This document shows, piece after piece, positions 54,021 through 64,000 of a stretch of 64,000 bases of DNA. How positions within the stretch are numbered: position 1 is the first letter of the stretch; every line of letters begins with the position of its first letter. This DNA comes from Cordilura impudica (taxonomy: Eukaryota; Arthropoda; Insecta; Diptera; Scathophagidae). Where the stretch lies: assembly GCA_963682025.1 (NCBI GenBank), contig OY821517.1, positions 22,692,482 to 22,756,481 of the forward strand, written 5' to 3'. Under the pieces are notes generated by a model that was given only the letters and a program-made list of their open reading frames with translations, made no database searches and had not been told where the DNA came from. The translations under genes and the position numbers were made by a program.

Positions 54021-55504
54021 ATATATTTATTAAATAGTTACTATGGCAACAAGGTGCTTATTCCTGTAATATAATTCATAGTAAGAACATGTATTTTCCT
54101 GCAAGGTAACTTACCATGTTCTGAAACTACAATTTTTCAACTGCCCTTTCCGTTTTGTAATTAAAATTTCCTTTATCTTCATTACAATATCAATATACTC
54201 CTTAAGTTAAAAAAAGAATTTATAATCACAATTAACAATTTGATTACTTTTATCACATGTGTGTCAAAAAAAAACCCCTGATTTTTACTCTTTTTATGTC
54301 TGCTTATATTGCAAGATCCATATACAGACACACATATTTATACAATTAAATTTTACAATTGTTTTCTTTTTGTTGTTTCTCCAGTTGAGCATTATTTTCA
54401 AAATACAGGCAATTTAGTGTCAACTCACTTGAACTCAAACATATGGAAACAGTTTTTATTGAGCGTTCAGACATGCTATTGTTAAGTAAATATCGAAAGG
54501 TCAACTCAAGACAGACAAAATCAAAAGAAGAGCAAATTGTAAATATATCTCAGGGTAAAATGTATGTATATTTTGATTAAAATTTGGTAATTATATATGA
54601 GCATAATGTTTTATTTATATCATTTGAAAGGTTTTTATGATTCAGAGTTTTGTAAAAAAAAAAGTGTTTTAATTTTTATGCAGTGTGCGCTACATACATA
54701 TATTATAGATTAGCATATGGCTATCAGAATACGGATCATTTGAAACTAAATTTGCTAAATTCCTTTTTCTATCTCGTCTGTTTTAAACTAAAAAAATACG
54801 AAGCTGTTCCTTGTTAGATATTTATTTAAACTTTATGACTAACATTTTATAGATTCATAATTGATTCATGTCTATGACTAACTTTCGATTCAAACCAATT
54901 TTAGTAATAACTTTAATTCGTAATTAGAGTTTTTCATTAAATTTATTATATTAAACAAACTTCAACAATAAACAAAATTAAGGTCGGCGCACGAATAAAA
55001 ATAAACAAAGAACAGAAGAAAAAAAAATTCCGGTAAAAAAACACATTATTTCAACATTTCTGTTGCATTTAAATATTAATATGTTGCACAGTTTTCTAAA
55101 AGAAAAATACAGAAAATGGAAGCAATCATAACAGTTAATAAATACGAGAGTCTGCACGACACACACACACATACACTAACTACTACCGGAATCTTTATTT
55201 AAGTTTTTAATATTGTGCTTTTATTTTTACTACAATTACTTACTGTTGTAATTTAACGGTATATTGTTTTCGTTATTTTGGTTTTTAATTTTTATGCTGC
55301 TATGCGCCTTAAATTATACTGCATTTTTTATGCATGCGTATCAGTATTGCCAGTTTGCTGGTTTTTTATAGTTTAGGATTATTTTCACGGGATAAAAATT
55401 TGTTTTATACATTATGTGATTTAGGGGTATTTTATATAATCTTATATATTAAAAGAATTTATGAATAAACTTTGCATTCAAGATTTTTTTCAATATTTTT
55501 CTTC
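54021..55504. other. gene-free AT-rich interval
   Basis: No gene recognised. An (AC)n tract is at 55160-55172. The frame at 54978-55172 (minus) is Cys/Phe-rich with no domain. Confidence 0.4.
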
Positions 55505-55787
55505 TCTCAAACCTCTATAACTAGAGTTCTAATTAACGTAGGCTGTTGACATAGGTCTAAGAACACTCAGTGGATCAAGCTCCTTCTTCTGAGCTATTAA
55601 CTGCTTAAATTCGTTGGGTTTGAGGAAAGTTATGCGTGGACAATCAACTTTACTTCTACTGTACGTTAACTTCTCTTGGCACATTTTGGCATTACTGTAC
55701 GTTAACTTCTCTTGGCAAATTTCGGTATTATATTATAAAAATTATTATAATATAATATAATGCTGCGGAGCAGCAGGGGACCTCTAG
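55505..55787 (+). mobile_element. family F repeat ending in a Helitron-like 3' end
   Basis: The left part is the reverse of the family F blocks at 30716-31330 and contains the empty site of the MITE there. It continues with a 31-bp direct duplication (ACTGTACGTTAACTTCTCTTGG at 55658 and 55695). It ends GCTGCGGAGCAGC (perfect hairpin) then AGGGGACCTCTAG followed by T. Hairpin, short spacer, CTAG and T are Helitron-like features, in a family unrelated to the main one. No TC start was located. Confidence 0.6.
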
Positions 55788-55855
55788 TATAATTTAATAA
55801 AATAAATAATATTCGAAAATTTTTGCATATATTATTACAAAATTAAATTATTAAA

Positions 55856-56346
55856 GGTGCTATTACATGATGTGTTTTTTACATATGTACTGTCAAATTT
55901 TCCCACAACAAAAGTTGTACACATCGTGTGATACATATAAAACATTGTTTATGTACAATACATGATGAAAGTCACATGTACATTTTTCAATTAGAACAGG
56001 TTCTATTTTTGCATGACAAACAAGTGAAAATACAACACTGCTTGTGGCGAAAGAAAAACAGAGTACATTTTAAAGATTAATATTGAAAGAAAAATAAATT
56101 GTTTAGTATTAATTAACAATTAAAAAATACATAACCTTTTTTTTAACAACAAATTTTTGTAAATTCACAAATTAAATCAGCTGTTGTTTACATTTAGAGG
56201 TTATGTCATACGGAAATACATACGCACGTGTGATAGCAAAAATTATGAATCGTATGTAAAAGACAATTTTGACAGACATGAAGAATTTCATATGGATAAA
56301 AAAAGTGACAGTACATATGTAAAAAACATTTCGTGTAATAGCACCT
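55856..56346. mobile_element. MITE with ~42-bp inverted ends, TAA duplication
   Basis: Left AGGTGCTATTACATGATGTG, then TTTTTTACATATGTACTGTCA. Right TGACAGTACATATGTAAAAAACATTTCGTGTAATAGCACCT. TAA lies on both sides (55853-55855, 56347-56349). The pattern fits a PIF/Harbinger-type MITE (inference). The interior of ~400 bp has no coding signal. Confidence 0.85.
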
Positions 56347-56441
56347 TAAAGAAGACATGACAATAGGCAGGAATTTGTGTTTTACAAAAAATGACTTAGC
56401 ATTTCTGTAAGTTAAAATTAAAAAGGAGTGTTAAAGATTAA

Positions 56442-56558
56442 CACCCGTATTCATAAAAATTAAAGTGTACTTCAAGTAGACTTTATCAACAAATTTTGTA
56501 TGAAAAACAGACAATAAAGTCTACTTGAAGTACACTTTAATTTATATGAATACGGGTG
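56442..56558. mobile_element. 117-bp palindromic MITE, TAA duplication
   Basis: Arms of about 45 bp: CACCCGTATTCATAAAAATT then AAAGTGTACTTCAAGTAGAC, against the complement AAAGTCTACTTGAAGTACAC and TTTAATTTATATGAATACGGGTG. A ~25-bp loop remains. TAA lies at 56439-56441 and 56559-56561. It is the smallest complete element in the window. Confidence 0.9.
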
Positions 56559-56720
56559 TAAACATTTAAAAAAGTTGAATTCTTCAGAAATCATAACGCA
56601 CAAAGTTCCTTGTGAAAAATGTAAAAAAAAAATTCAATATTCTGCAAGAAAAGCTTTTGTGTACATGTCTTAACTTGTGTTGTGTGATAACATAGAGAAA
56701 CGTAAAATATATATATAAAT

Positions 56721-57136
56721 ATATCGCACCTGTACCTCTAAAGTGAGTAAACTCAAAATTTACAAATTTTCAGTAGAGGCAAAAACCGTTTTTTTTTTTT
56801 ATATTATCTATAAAATTTAAAAACAGTTGTTCCATTGTAAAGAACTGCGAATAATAAGTTTACAACAGTAGCTGTTTTTGCGATTTTTTCAGTGATAATC
56901 AAAAATAACAAGTTTTTTGTGTGCAACTCTAAATATATATGTTTTTAGTGGATTCTAAAGAAGATACTTTTATAACACAAGGAGGTTTACAACTGTCTTT
57001 TTTTTGCGAAAGATTAGAAAAACCGATGTAAGATTTTTACAGTGGATTGATATGACCATTGTGTATCGTTTTCTTGCAAAAAGTGAAAAGTGAAAAATTT
57101 TGAGTTGACTTACTTTAGAGGTACAGGTGCGATATA
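56721..57136. mobile_element. MITE with ~40-bp inverted ends
   Basis: Left ATATCGCACCTGTACCTCTA then AAGTGAGTAAACTCAAAATTT. Right AAATTTTGAGTTGACTTACTTTAGAGGTACAGGTGCGATAT. The flanks are AT repeats, so the target duplication is ambiguous. No coding signal. Confidence 0.85.
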
Positions 57137-57629
57137 TTCAGAAATATAAAAAAGAGTGGACAATCGATAGTCACCTTGAAAATAAATATGTTGTTTACAA
57201 CGCATTTTTTAAAAGTTTTAATTCAATATCTAGGTGTTTCTTGAAATCTTTTCTTGATGTGTAAACATCTATGCGCTCAGGGAGGTAAAATCCAATTTCA
57301 CAATACAATCATAAAAAAACAGCGTAAGAGAAAATCGGTGTGTGGTATATGTATGTGTTTTGGTGTATTTAGTAAGCAGAACCGCCGTGTTTGCTGTCTG
57401 TTTAGCAAAATCACAAATCTTTTTCGTTAATTTTAAATATTCAAGCTATTGATCGCTAGGTGTGCTGTGAGTTTAACATGTTCACAAACTTAGAGAATTG
57501 TTTTTTTTTTTTTTTTTAATTTTCAAGTATATATTTGCTATTGACAGAACTTTTTTAGTAAGCAAAAACTTTGAAGAAGTCGAAAATAAACTTAGGTGTT
57601 TTTTTTAATTACCTCACCTTTTCCAATTG

Positions 57630-58090
57630 CATTTCAGAAAACATCAATTGTGTTTCAGAAAACATTAATTGATTTTCAGAAAATATCAATTGTATTTCAG
57701 AAAGCATCATTTTTATTTCAGAAAACATCAATTGATTTTCAGAAAGTATCAATTGAATTTTAGAAAACATCGATTGAATTTCAGAAAATATCAATTGAAT
57801 TTCAGAAAATATCAATTGAGTTTCAAATGTATTTCAGAAAACATCAAATGTATTTCAGAAATTATCAAATGTATTACAGAAACCATCAAATGTATTTCAG
57901 CAAATATTTAATGTATTTCAGAAAACAGCAAATGTATTTCAGCAATTATTTAATGTATTTCAGAAAACATAAAATGTATTTCTGAAATTATCAAATGTAT
58001 TTCAGAAAATATCAAATGTATTTCAGAAATTATTAAATTTACTTCAGAAAATATGAATTTAATTTCAGAATATATCAATTGAGAATCAGA
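57630..58090 (+). repeat. 21-bp minisatellite, array 1
   Basis: About 21 units near ATTTCAGAAAACATCAATTG. The first half favours CAATTG and the second half CAAATG. Because the unit is 7 codons long, the array stays open in more than one frame (57609-57815 minus with MFSEIQL units, 57669-57911 plus with FRKYQLN units). These frames are by-products of the period. Confidence 0.9.
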
Positions 58091-58394
58091 AAAATAGTCA
58101 GAACGCTATATAAAAATATATTTTTTTAAATATTACACTGGGTTTGTAATATTTCTTGAAAACTCGCCAACTAAAATCCAAAAAGGCCGTAACTAATATG
58201 TTCATTTTTTTACAGGAGAAGCAATGAAGTCCTCATCTTCTTTGGATTAAAAGGCCGCCCTTGGTAGTTTATTTTCCAGTGCATTACAAATAAGTCAAAA
58301 TATTGCTAAACATTTTCTGCGACCCCAAATTACTAATAGAAACAATAATAACTTTTCGGTATTGTAGGGTAAACTACTTTTTTATTCTGAATTT

Positions 58395-58546
58395 CAGTAG
58401 ATATTTTCTGAAATTCATACCAATTGAATACATTTGATAACTTCTGAAATACATTAGATGTTTTCTGAAATATATTTAATACTTTCTGAAATACATTTGA
58501 TGTTTTCTGAAATACATTTGATACTTTCTGAAATACAATTGCAAAA
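58395..58546 (-). repeat. 21-bp minisatellite, array 2, inverted
   Basis: About 7 units near ACATTTGATGTTTTCTGAAAT, the reverse complement of array 1 units. The CAAATG variant predominates, matching the distal half of array 1. Confidence 0.88.
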
Positions 58547-58890
58547 GGTGTAGATGTTTACACATGTCCCCTGTGATCGGACTCACATTGATTTTTTTTT
58601 TTAATAAAAAGTATATGATATATTAATTCATCTTTCGCGTCGGCTTTCAGTTCTAAATAATTTTTCTTATATACTTACATATTTTATGTTTATTCTAGAT
58701 TTGAATTTATTATAAAGTTTTAAAAAAAAGTTCAATTTTAAATTGCTTCCATTTAAAAATATTTAAATTGGAACCCCGTAAACCCTTATCTGGGATTTTC
58801 TAAATTTTTAGGGGAAAGAAAAAAATCCTGGCAAGATATATTGTGGTTATTTGTGTACAATTAAGAGGAAAATCGGTGATTGCAAATATA

Positions 58891-58922
58891 TTGACCATTC
58901 AAGACGTCAATTGAATGGTCAA
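58891..58922. repeat. short palindrome at the edge of a Tc1-like element
   Basis: TTGACCATTCAAGACGTCAA then TTGAATGGTCAA: a 12-bp inverted pair around an 8-bp GACGTC-containing centre. The right half is the start of the conserved sub-terminal Tc1 sequence (GGTCAATACCAA). It may mark where the terminal repeat was lost. Confidence 0.55.
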
Positions 58923-60180
58923 TACCAACAAATTGGATCATAAAATAAAAAATCTTTTATTAATTGAAAAATTTATGTCTTAGTTATTTAAAAAAAAAAT
59001 ATTAACATAAAATAGCTTATCTTCAGAAAACATAACAAAACTTATCCATTTGTATGCCATTGGCGAAACAAAGGCAGCCTTTACTATAAAATAAATGAAA
59101 ACTTTCCTTCTACATTTAGTTTCAATATTTTGTTGGGAATCCATTTTTTTTTAGTACTGCTTCACATCGGCGAGAAAGGAGTCAATAAATTATTGATGAT
59201 ATCCATTGAAATGTTTCATCACTTTGAATTAACTCTCTCTATGAGATCTGTCTTGTTTGAGTAATTTCGTGTCCATATTTTTCGATCTACTATTTCCCAT
59301 CGATTTTCTAGAAGATTGAGATCTGCTGAATGGGCTGGCCATTTCAAAACACAATTTTGAAGGTGTATTTTGGGTCATTGCTATCTTGGAACTTCCCAAC
59401 CTAGAGCATATTTTCCTCCGCGTATGGATACATTACGTCTTTTAGAATCTGCCTGTATCCAACCGTATCCGCTTGTAACCCCATACCGTAAGATTGCCGC
59501 CATCAAATTTAACAGTTTATTTGTATATTTGACCCTAGTCTTTTTCCCTTTGGTCGTCGTTGAAATGAACTTCATCATGACCTCTTAAATTAAACTTAGA
59601 CTAAACTGGACAGGGAGCCGTATTCCAATTCCATCTTGACCAGTTCATTAGTTCTTTAGCAAAATGTATGTGAGCCAGACGATTTTTCTCTAATATCAGT
59701 GGTTTCTTCACAGGACGATAACAACAAAGATCAGCCTAAATTGCTCTTCGGGAAAGAGTTCGAGCACATATTTTTAGTTTCGGATTGTTAATGACCTCTT
59801 TAGGTAGAATTTTTTGATATTGTTTAAACTGCATTGCTATTAAATTATTCTGTCTTTGACTCGTTGTACGTGGCCTGCGCCTAAATGTTGAGTCGTCATC
59901 GTACCTCTTGATAATTTTTGATATTATTAATTATTAATTAATTATAACACTAATACATTGAAAAACACAATTGTATTTAAAAAAAACATACCATCATAAA
60001 TATTGAATTTATTGTTTTAATCAACTCTGGTGCAGAAGCTTAAAACTTTCCATTGTTTTGACAACACTAAAGAAATACTTTTTCTCCTTTATCTATTTTT
60101 TTACGGTTCTTTTTTAACATATTTGTTATCTTTCGGTAGAGAACACACCAAGGAATGATTTCGCAAAAAAATACATAATA
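58910..60180 (-). mobile_element. Tc1-like element with transposase relic
   Basis: The minus strand shows a NPKLKICARTLSRRAI segment (N-terminal domain), KKPLILEKNRLAHIHFAKEL, NWSRWNWNTAPCP and SKFNLRGHDEVHFNDDQREK with the first Asp region altered. TVKFDGGNLTVWGY and the C-terminal part near 59200-59300 follow. Stops and frameshifts are frequent. Its plus-strand sequence AATATTAACATAAAA at about 58998 is the empty site for the Helitron at 34488. The terminal inverted repeats are incomplete. Confidence 0.8.
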
Positions 60181-60184
60181 TTAG

Positions 60185-60830
60185 GACTTTCCTCGGACTT
60201 ATTAAAAAACGAAATTGGCAAATCAGAATTTTGTAAAAGTTTCCAATGTATTGTATAAGCATCTAATTCGCAAACCAGTAAAGAACGCAAAGACAACTAC
60301 AGGCAATCTGTTGCAAACATGTTGGCAGCTTTCGATGAAATTGGGGTTAATATGTCGTACAAAATTCATCTCTTGCATCAGCATCTTGATCAACTCGCTC
60401 AACAGTTGCCAACTGAATCTGATGAGCAAGGCGAACGTTATCACCAAACTGCGCTTCCATTTGAAATAAGGTAACTATAGAGTGTGCATATTTTGAATTC
60501 CTAAATTTTTCTAATATCATTGTCAGAGTGCACAATTTAAACATGTTAACGATTGAAAACTATTTTCGTTTCAGGTACAGAGGAAAGAAATCTCCAGATG
60601 CAATACTAGCTGAAATCTTTTGGTGGTATAAAAACACCTTTGAAGAAGAGGAAGACGAAGAAAAAGAGGAAAAACGGAAGACAAAGATAAAATTCCAGAA
60701 TATCTGTTGGACGAAATTATCGACCTTTCTGATGATGATGACGATGACCAAGATATTAGAGAGAGCAGTGATGTTGATCCACAGCCGCCTGCTAAACGAC
60801 AACTGGCCAAATCATTAATTTAATTTATTT
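60185..60830 (+). pseudogene. C-terminal part of the uncharacterised arthropod multi-copy protein, with intron
   Basis: Exon a (to 60469) reads DNYRQSVANMLAAFDEIGVN then MSYKIHLLHQHLDQLAQQL, ESDEQGERYHQTALPFEI. A GTAACT...TTTCAG intron of about 104 bp (60470-60573) is removed in phase. Exon b reads RYRGKKSPDAILAEIFWWYK, NTFEEEEDEEKEEKR, and after a frameshift in an A-rich stretch KDKIPEYLLDEIIDL, an Asp run, and PPAKRQLAKSLI with TAA at 60820. The pattern xMSxKxHxLHxHLD...DEQGERxHQ...xYxGxx...(Y/F)(C/W)WxxK is one I recall from the C-terminal third of the same family as 15990-16740. Upstream exons are absent. Function unknown. Confidence 0.62.
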
Positions 60831-61027
60831 GATTTTTTTACTTAAAACTTTTCATTACTAACATTTCAAAAATATATTTTTTTTCCATATTTTTATAATT
60901 TCTTTTTCAATGTTTCTTCAAAACCAACACTGAACAAAATTGGTACATAAAAATTGAGAAGTAAATTAATATTAAGCTGAAAAACGCGAGTTTTGTATTA
61001 TGATTGTTTTCTTTACAAATGAAATTT

Positions 61028-61448
61028 ATTGAAGAAACTGAGAAGCATATTATATATCAAACAGAAAGCAAAAAAGACTTAGTTTTGTGGAAAATATTTT
61101 CAAAAAGCATGAAAAAAAATAATTTTTCCAACATTTTGCTTCATAAGCACACCAAAAATTTTCTAAATCAATTTTTTTAAAATTATAATTGTTGCACAGG
61201 TCTCTAACAATAATTTGGCTTTTACAGATTGAAAAAATATCAATTAGTCGACGAGTTAGAGCCAAAAAACCACATAAACAATAAGCTGAAAATCGGCATT
61301 TGACTGCAAAGTTCGAAGGTCGATTAAAAAGAAATTCGAACTAACATAAACAAACGCCGCGATACGGGTCTTCTAATTTAGCCTCTATTTTCACCTCTCA
61401 CTCTCAGAATCGACCTAACTTTTGCTAACCTGAATTTGTTCCACAGTG
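61028..61448. mobile_element. family C MITE, left end missing
   Basis: From ACTGAGAAGCATATTATATATC to GACCTAACTTTTGCTAACCTGAATTTGTTCCACAGTG it matches 12425-12839 with few differences. The left inverted repeat (about 60 bp) is lost at 61028. Confidence 0.85.
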
Positions 61449-61684
61449 TGATTGGAGTAGAGGAAATGACATTCCATTTCCTTATTTATTACTTAATAAC
61501 GTTCGTGGGCGTCTATGCGGATAAAAGGTAGCAATTTTATAGATATTTGTAGGCTTCGGTCAGATCAATGGTAATCATTTTTAAATATCAGTGCATGTTC
61601 AAATCAAAAAAATCCCCTTGCGTTTGACTTAAGTTGCTCTTAGATGAGTATTTATTCCTCACAGAAATTAACTGCGAAATACCA

Positions 61685-62495
61685 TTTAAAACAACATGTG
61701 AGTCCGATCACAGGCGAGATGTGTAAACATCTAGTAATCAAAGACTTTTTATGGCACTTTTTTAAAATCAAACATAAAGCGTCATCTATGTATCACTTAT
61801 AGCAAACAACTGAATAGGCTAGGCGAATTCTTGTGACTGATGTTCTATTCTACCATTTTATCCCGATTTTGATCAAACGTATATTATTTGAAAGACATTT
61901 ATCTTTAGCCGCTTTGCAGATTTACAGCTTTTTAAATTTTTTCCTTTATTTTGAGTAAATTGCATTTAAAGTTGGTACTAACACATACATAAAATTATAC
62001 AATGCTATGTGTGTGTTTGTTAAATTTGTTAATGAGTGTGTCTTTGGTGTTGATTTGTAAATTTGCTATAATTGATTAGCATACTTTTAGGGTTTTTAGT
62101 TAATGAAAAAATTAAATTTCCTAGAATTTGCGCACGAATTTCGAGGGCTGGAATCTGCTAGTATTTATTATTATTTCAACTGGTTAATTTTTAATTTTTA
62201 GTTTTTCATTTTTTATTTTTAATTTTTATTTTTCATTTTCATTTTTAATTTTTTATTTATAATTTTTTAATTTTCATTTTTCTAAAACATTTTATAACGC
62301 TATTGGCTCCCACATTGTATATCCAAACACTTCTTAATGAAATCGTGCCTTCATTTTACCTCCAAACACTTCCTAATCTTTTCACCAATACAATCGTACC
62401 TTACACCGTTTTTGTGTTACTCTCTTGTTGTGATTGTATTGTGAAATAGCGTTTTACCCCCCTGAGCGTATAGATGTTTACACATCAAAAAGTAT
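61685..62495. mobile_element. family B element, copy 3, interrupted by a Helitron
   Basis: The left part ATGTGAGTCCGATCACAGGC, GATGTGTAAACATCTAG, AAAGCGTCATCTATG, TATAGCAAACAACTG ends at 61812. The right part CACCAATACAATCGTACCTTACACC, TGTGATTGTATTGTGAAATAG, CCCCTGAGCGTATAGATGTTTACACATC ends near 62490. Between them lie the Helitron (61813-62161) and a TTTTTAATTTTTCATT low-complexity tract (62163-62285). Confidence 0.65.
61813..62161 (+). mobile_element. non-autonomous Helitron, first ~11 bp lost
   Basis: AATAGGCTAGGCGAATTC through TCCCGATTTTGATCAAACG, GAGTAAATTGCATTTAAAG and AGCATACTTTTAGGG to GCGCACGAATTTCGAGGGC-TGGAATCTGCTAG, then T. Two mismatches weaken the 3' hairpin. It shares subfamily features with 12168 (TGATTTGTAAATTTGCTATAATTGATTAG). 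Confidence 0.82.
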
Positions 62496-63267
62496 GTTTT
62501 GGACAGGTTTCAGTACTTTTCGAAATTTGTTCCCTCCCTGTCGCAAACTATTTCATTATTTTTTATATCAATATTTCAATCACAAAGTGTACATTATTTT
62601 TATTTAAAGAATATATGTGAACTAATATTACTGCAGGATATAATATTATAAAAAACCTACCTTATCTTGAAAACTATTTAATCCTTTAAATTCCACGAAG
62701 AAACATATATTAGACCGCGCGAACCGATTACCGTTTATTTTAATAAACAACACTTTTGTACTTATATTTAGTTAAACACTCTCTTCCTTAAACTCTTTAC
62801 ACTCTTTATAAAGATGTCTCTGTTAAATACTTAACATTACAAAAACAAAATACACGTATTTAACATCACTTTTGATGCTTAACTTACTTAGAGCGTGATT
62901 GAGAAATAGAGAATGATTTTTTAGCAGAGCAAACAAACAAGAAATTAGCAATAACAACAAAATATATTATATGATGCAATTTAATGCAATTTTTTTAGTA
63001 AAACATATTAGGTGTAACATATTTTTAATAAATAAAAATAAATAAGCAGTATTTTAGTTAAAATCTCTATTATTATTAGAATTAGAATATTTATTTTTAA
63101 TTAAAACACTGTTTCACTACAATTTATAATATTTTTATGCGAACGACAAGATAACACGTCTTAGCAAAGTTAAATAATTACAAAAACTAAATATTGCCGA
63201 AAATATAGAGTTACCATATTGTGGTTAAGTGTTTAATAATAAGAGAAACATACAAAGAAACCTTTTT
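62496..63267. other. gene-free AT-rich interval
   Basis: No coding or repeat signal recognised apart from short A/T runs. Confidence 0.4.
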
Positions 63268-64000
63268 ATACCCTATACCACTATGTGGCTTGGGTAAAAT
63301 GACTTTGTGCTGCTGTTTGTAACTACCAAAAATATTTGACCTAGACCCATCTTTAATTATACCGACCGAATCAGAATCACTAACTGATTCGATTTAACGA
63401 TGTCCGTCCGTCTGTGTGTCCGTCCGTCCGTCCGTCTGTGTGTCCATGTAAACCTTGTAATCAAACTGTAGGTCGCAACTATGAATATATTTTGATGAAA
63501 TTTGGTATGTAAGCTTTCATTGGCCACAGGATGAACACTGTTGAAATTGGTGAGAATCTGTCCATGTTCACACCTGGCCCCCATACAAATGACCCCTATG
63601 AAATCGACATAAATTGCCATAAGATCCAAATTGTCATATAGATTTTACTCAAATTGGGTTTGTATGCATTTATTACTTCCATTAATGAGTAGTCTAAAAA
63701 TGATCCCTGCGATAACTCTTAGTCATAGGCCCCATATAGAGCTGCTTCCCGATCTTCACTTAAATCTATCAAAAAACAAAAATATTGCACTGATTCTTCT
63801 CAAATTTTGTTTGTATATATTTTTGCAAAATACAAGAGACTTTAAAAAACATAGTCAGGATCGTTCCATTTTTGGACCTAGTCACCATATAGATATAGCA
63901 TCCGATATGAACTTTTTCATATATGCAGCCAAAAAAATTAATAAAAATCCCACTCAAATTTGGTTTATGCTTATTTTATATTTCCAGTTAGACCAAAGAG
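63268..64000 (-). repeat. family A repeat, cut by the window end
   Basis: TATACCCTATACCACTATGTGG, an altered hairpin (ACTAACTGATTCGATTTAACG), an expanded GTCCGTCCGTCTGTGTGTCC tract, then all modules to TTTCCAGTTAGACCAAAGAG. The palindromic end lies beyond the window. Confidence 0.87.

Larger units (their letters stand above)
57257..58600 (-). mobile_element. family B element, copy 2, carrying minisatellites
   Basis: The left edge GATGTGTAAACATCTATGCGCTCAGGGAGG...TTCACAATACAATCA is the reversed right end of copies 1 and 3. The right edge GTAGATGTTTACACATGTCCCCTGTGATCGGACTCACA is their reversed left end. The core differs completely from copies 1 and 3. It contains two 21-bp minisatellite arrays in opposite orientation and about 300 bp between them. 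Confidence 0.6.

Noticed and set aside
57609..57911. Heptad-repeat (MFSEIQL) coiled-coil proteins on both strands
   Set aside because: The 21-bp minisatellite period keeps several frames open at once. No start context or homologue is evident.
59370..59588. 72-codon plus-strand frame
   Set aside because: It is the antisense of the Tc1-like transposase relic at 58910-60180.

Overview
This is a very AT-rich, gene-poor stretch of an animal nuclear genome. It suggests an insect, most likely a cyclorrhaphous fly (inference). The grounds are decayed Tc1/mariner transposons, jockey/CR1-type LINEs, short non-autonomous Helitrons with a hairpin-CTAG 3' end, many TIR-type MITEs, and fragments of an uncharacterised multi-copy protein family that I recall from arthropods. 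I see no intact host gene, tRNA, rRNA or CRISPR array. Every recognisable coding stretch is a relic of a transposable element or multi-copy family, with stops and frameshifts. The least damaged is a LINE ORF2 at 43.9-46.7 kb (one frameshift, one stop).

The commonest repeat is a ~780-bp element, here called family A (full or partial at 2.2, 4.8, 6.8, 13.1, 15.0, 18.0, 19.3, 34.1, 49.5, 50.5, 51.4, 52.0 and 63.3 kb). One end is 18-bp palindromic, the other end carries a hairpin, and the inside is built from ~150-bp modules. Ten pieces of one Helitron family (12.2, 18.8, 21.4, 23.3, 24.3, 30.6, 33.0, 34.5, 37.0 and 61.8 kb) are the second layer.

Layout. 0-13 kb: family A copies around a LINE relic (3.0-4.8), a Tc1-like relic (5.7-6.6), a jockey-like LINE relic split by a MITE (8.0-10.0), and a Helitron containing a MITE (12.2-13.0). 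13-20 kb: three minus-strand relics of uncharacterised multi-copy protein genes, a possible duplicated block (family D plus family A), and more family A. 21-30 kb: a satellite array, a mariner relic, a possible Harbinger relic, a TIR element (family E), then about 3 kb of degenerate 17-bp minisatellite interrupted by a foldback-like insert. 30-41 kb: a MITE with a recognisable empty site elsewhere in the window, a (TTTTA)n microsatellite, a Tc1 element holding a Helitron and a mariner, a foldback element, and another Tc1 relic. 41.3-47.5 kb: a nested complex in which a Tc1-like element holds a second copy of family E and a hAT-like MITE that itself holds the LINE. 47.5-55 kb: foldback copies, one with a flipped centre, a LINE relic, family A and a Tc1 relic. 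55-64 kb: a run of MITEs, an inverted 21-bp minisatellite carried by a MITE-like element, a Tc1 relic, an intron-containing relic of the same protein family seen at 16 kb, and a final family A copy.

The clearest results are internal to the window. Paralogous empty sites fix the insertion points of one Helitron and one MITE. Family A appears to have grown from a tandem of ~150-bp monomers. One foldback copy has its centre inverted between its arms.
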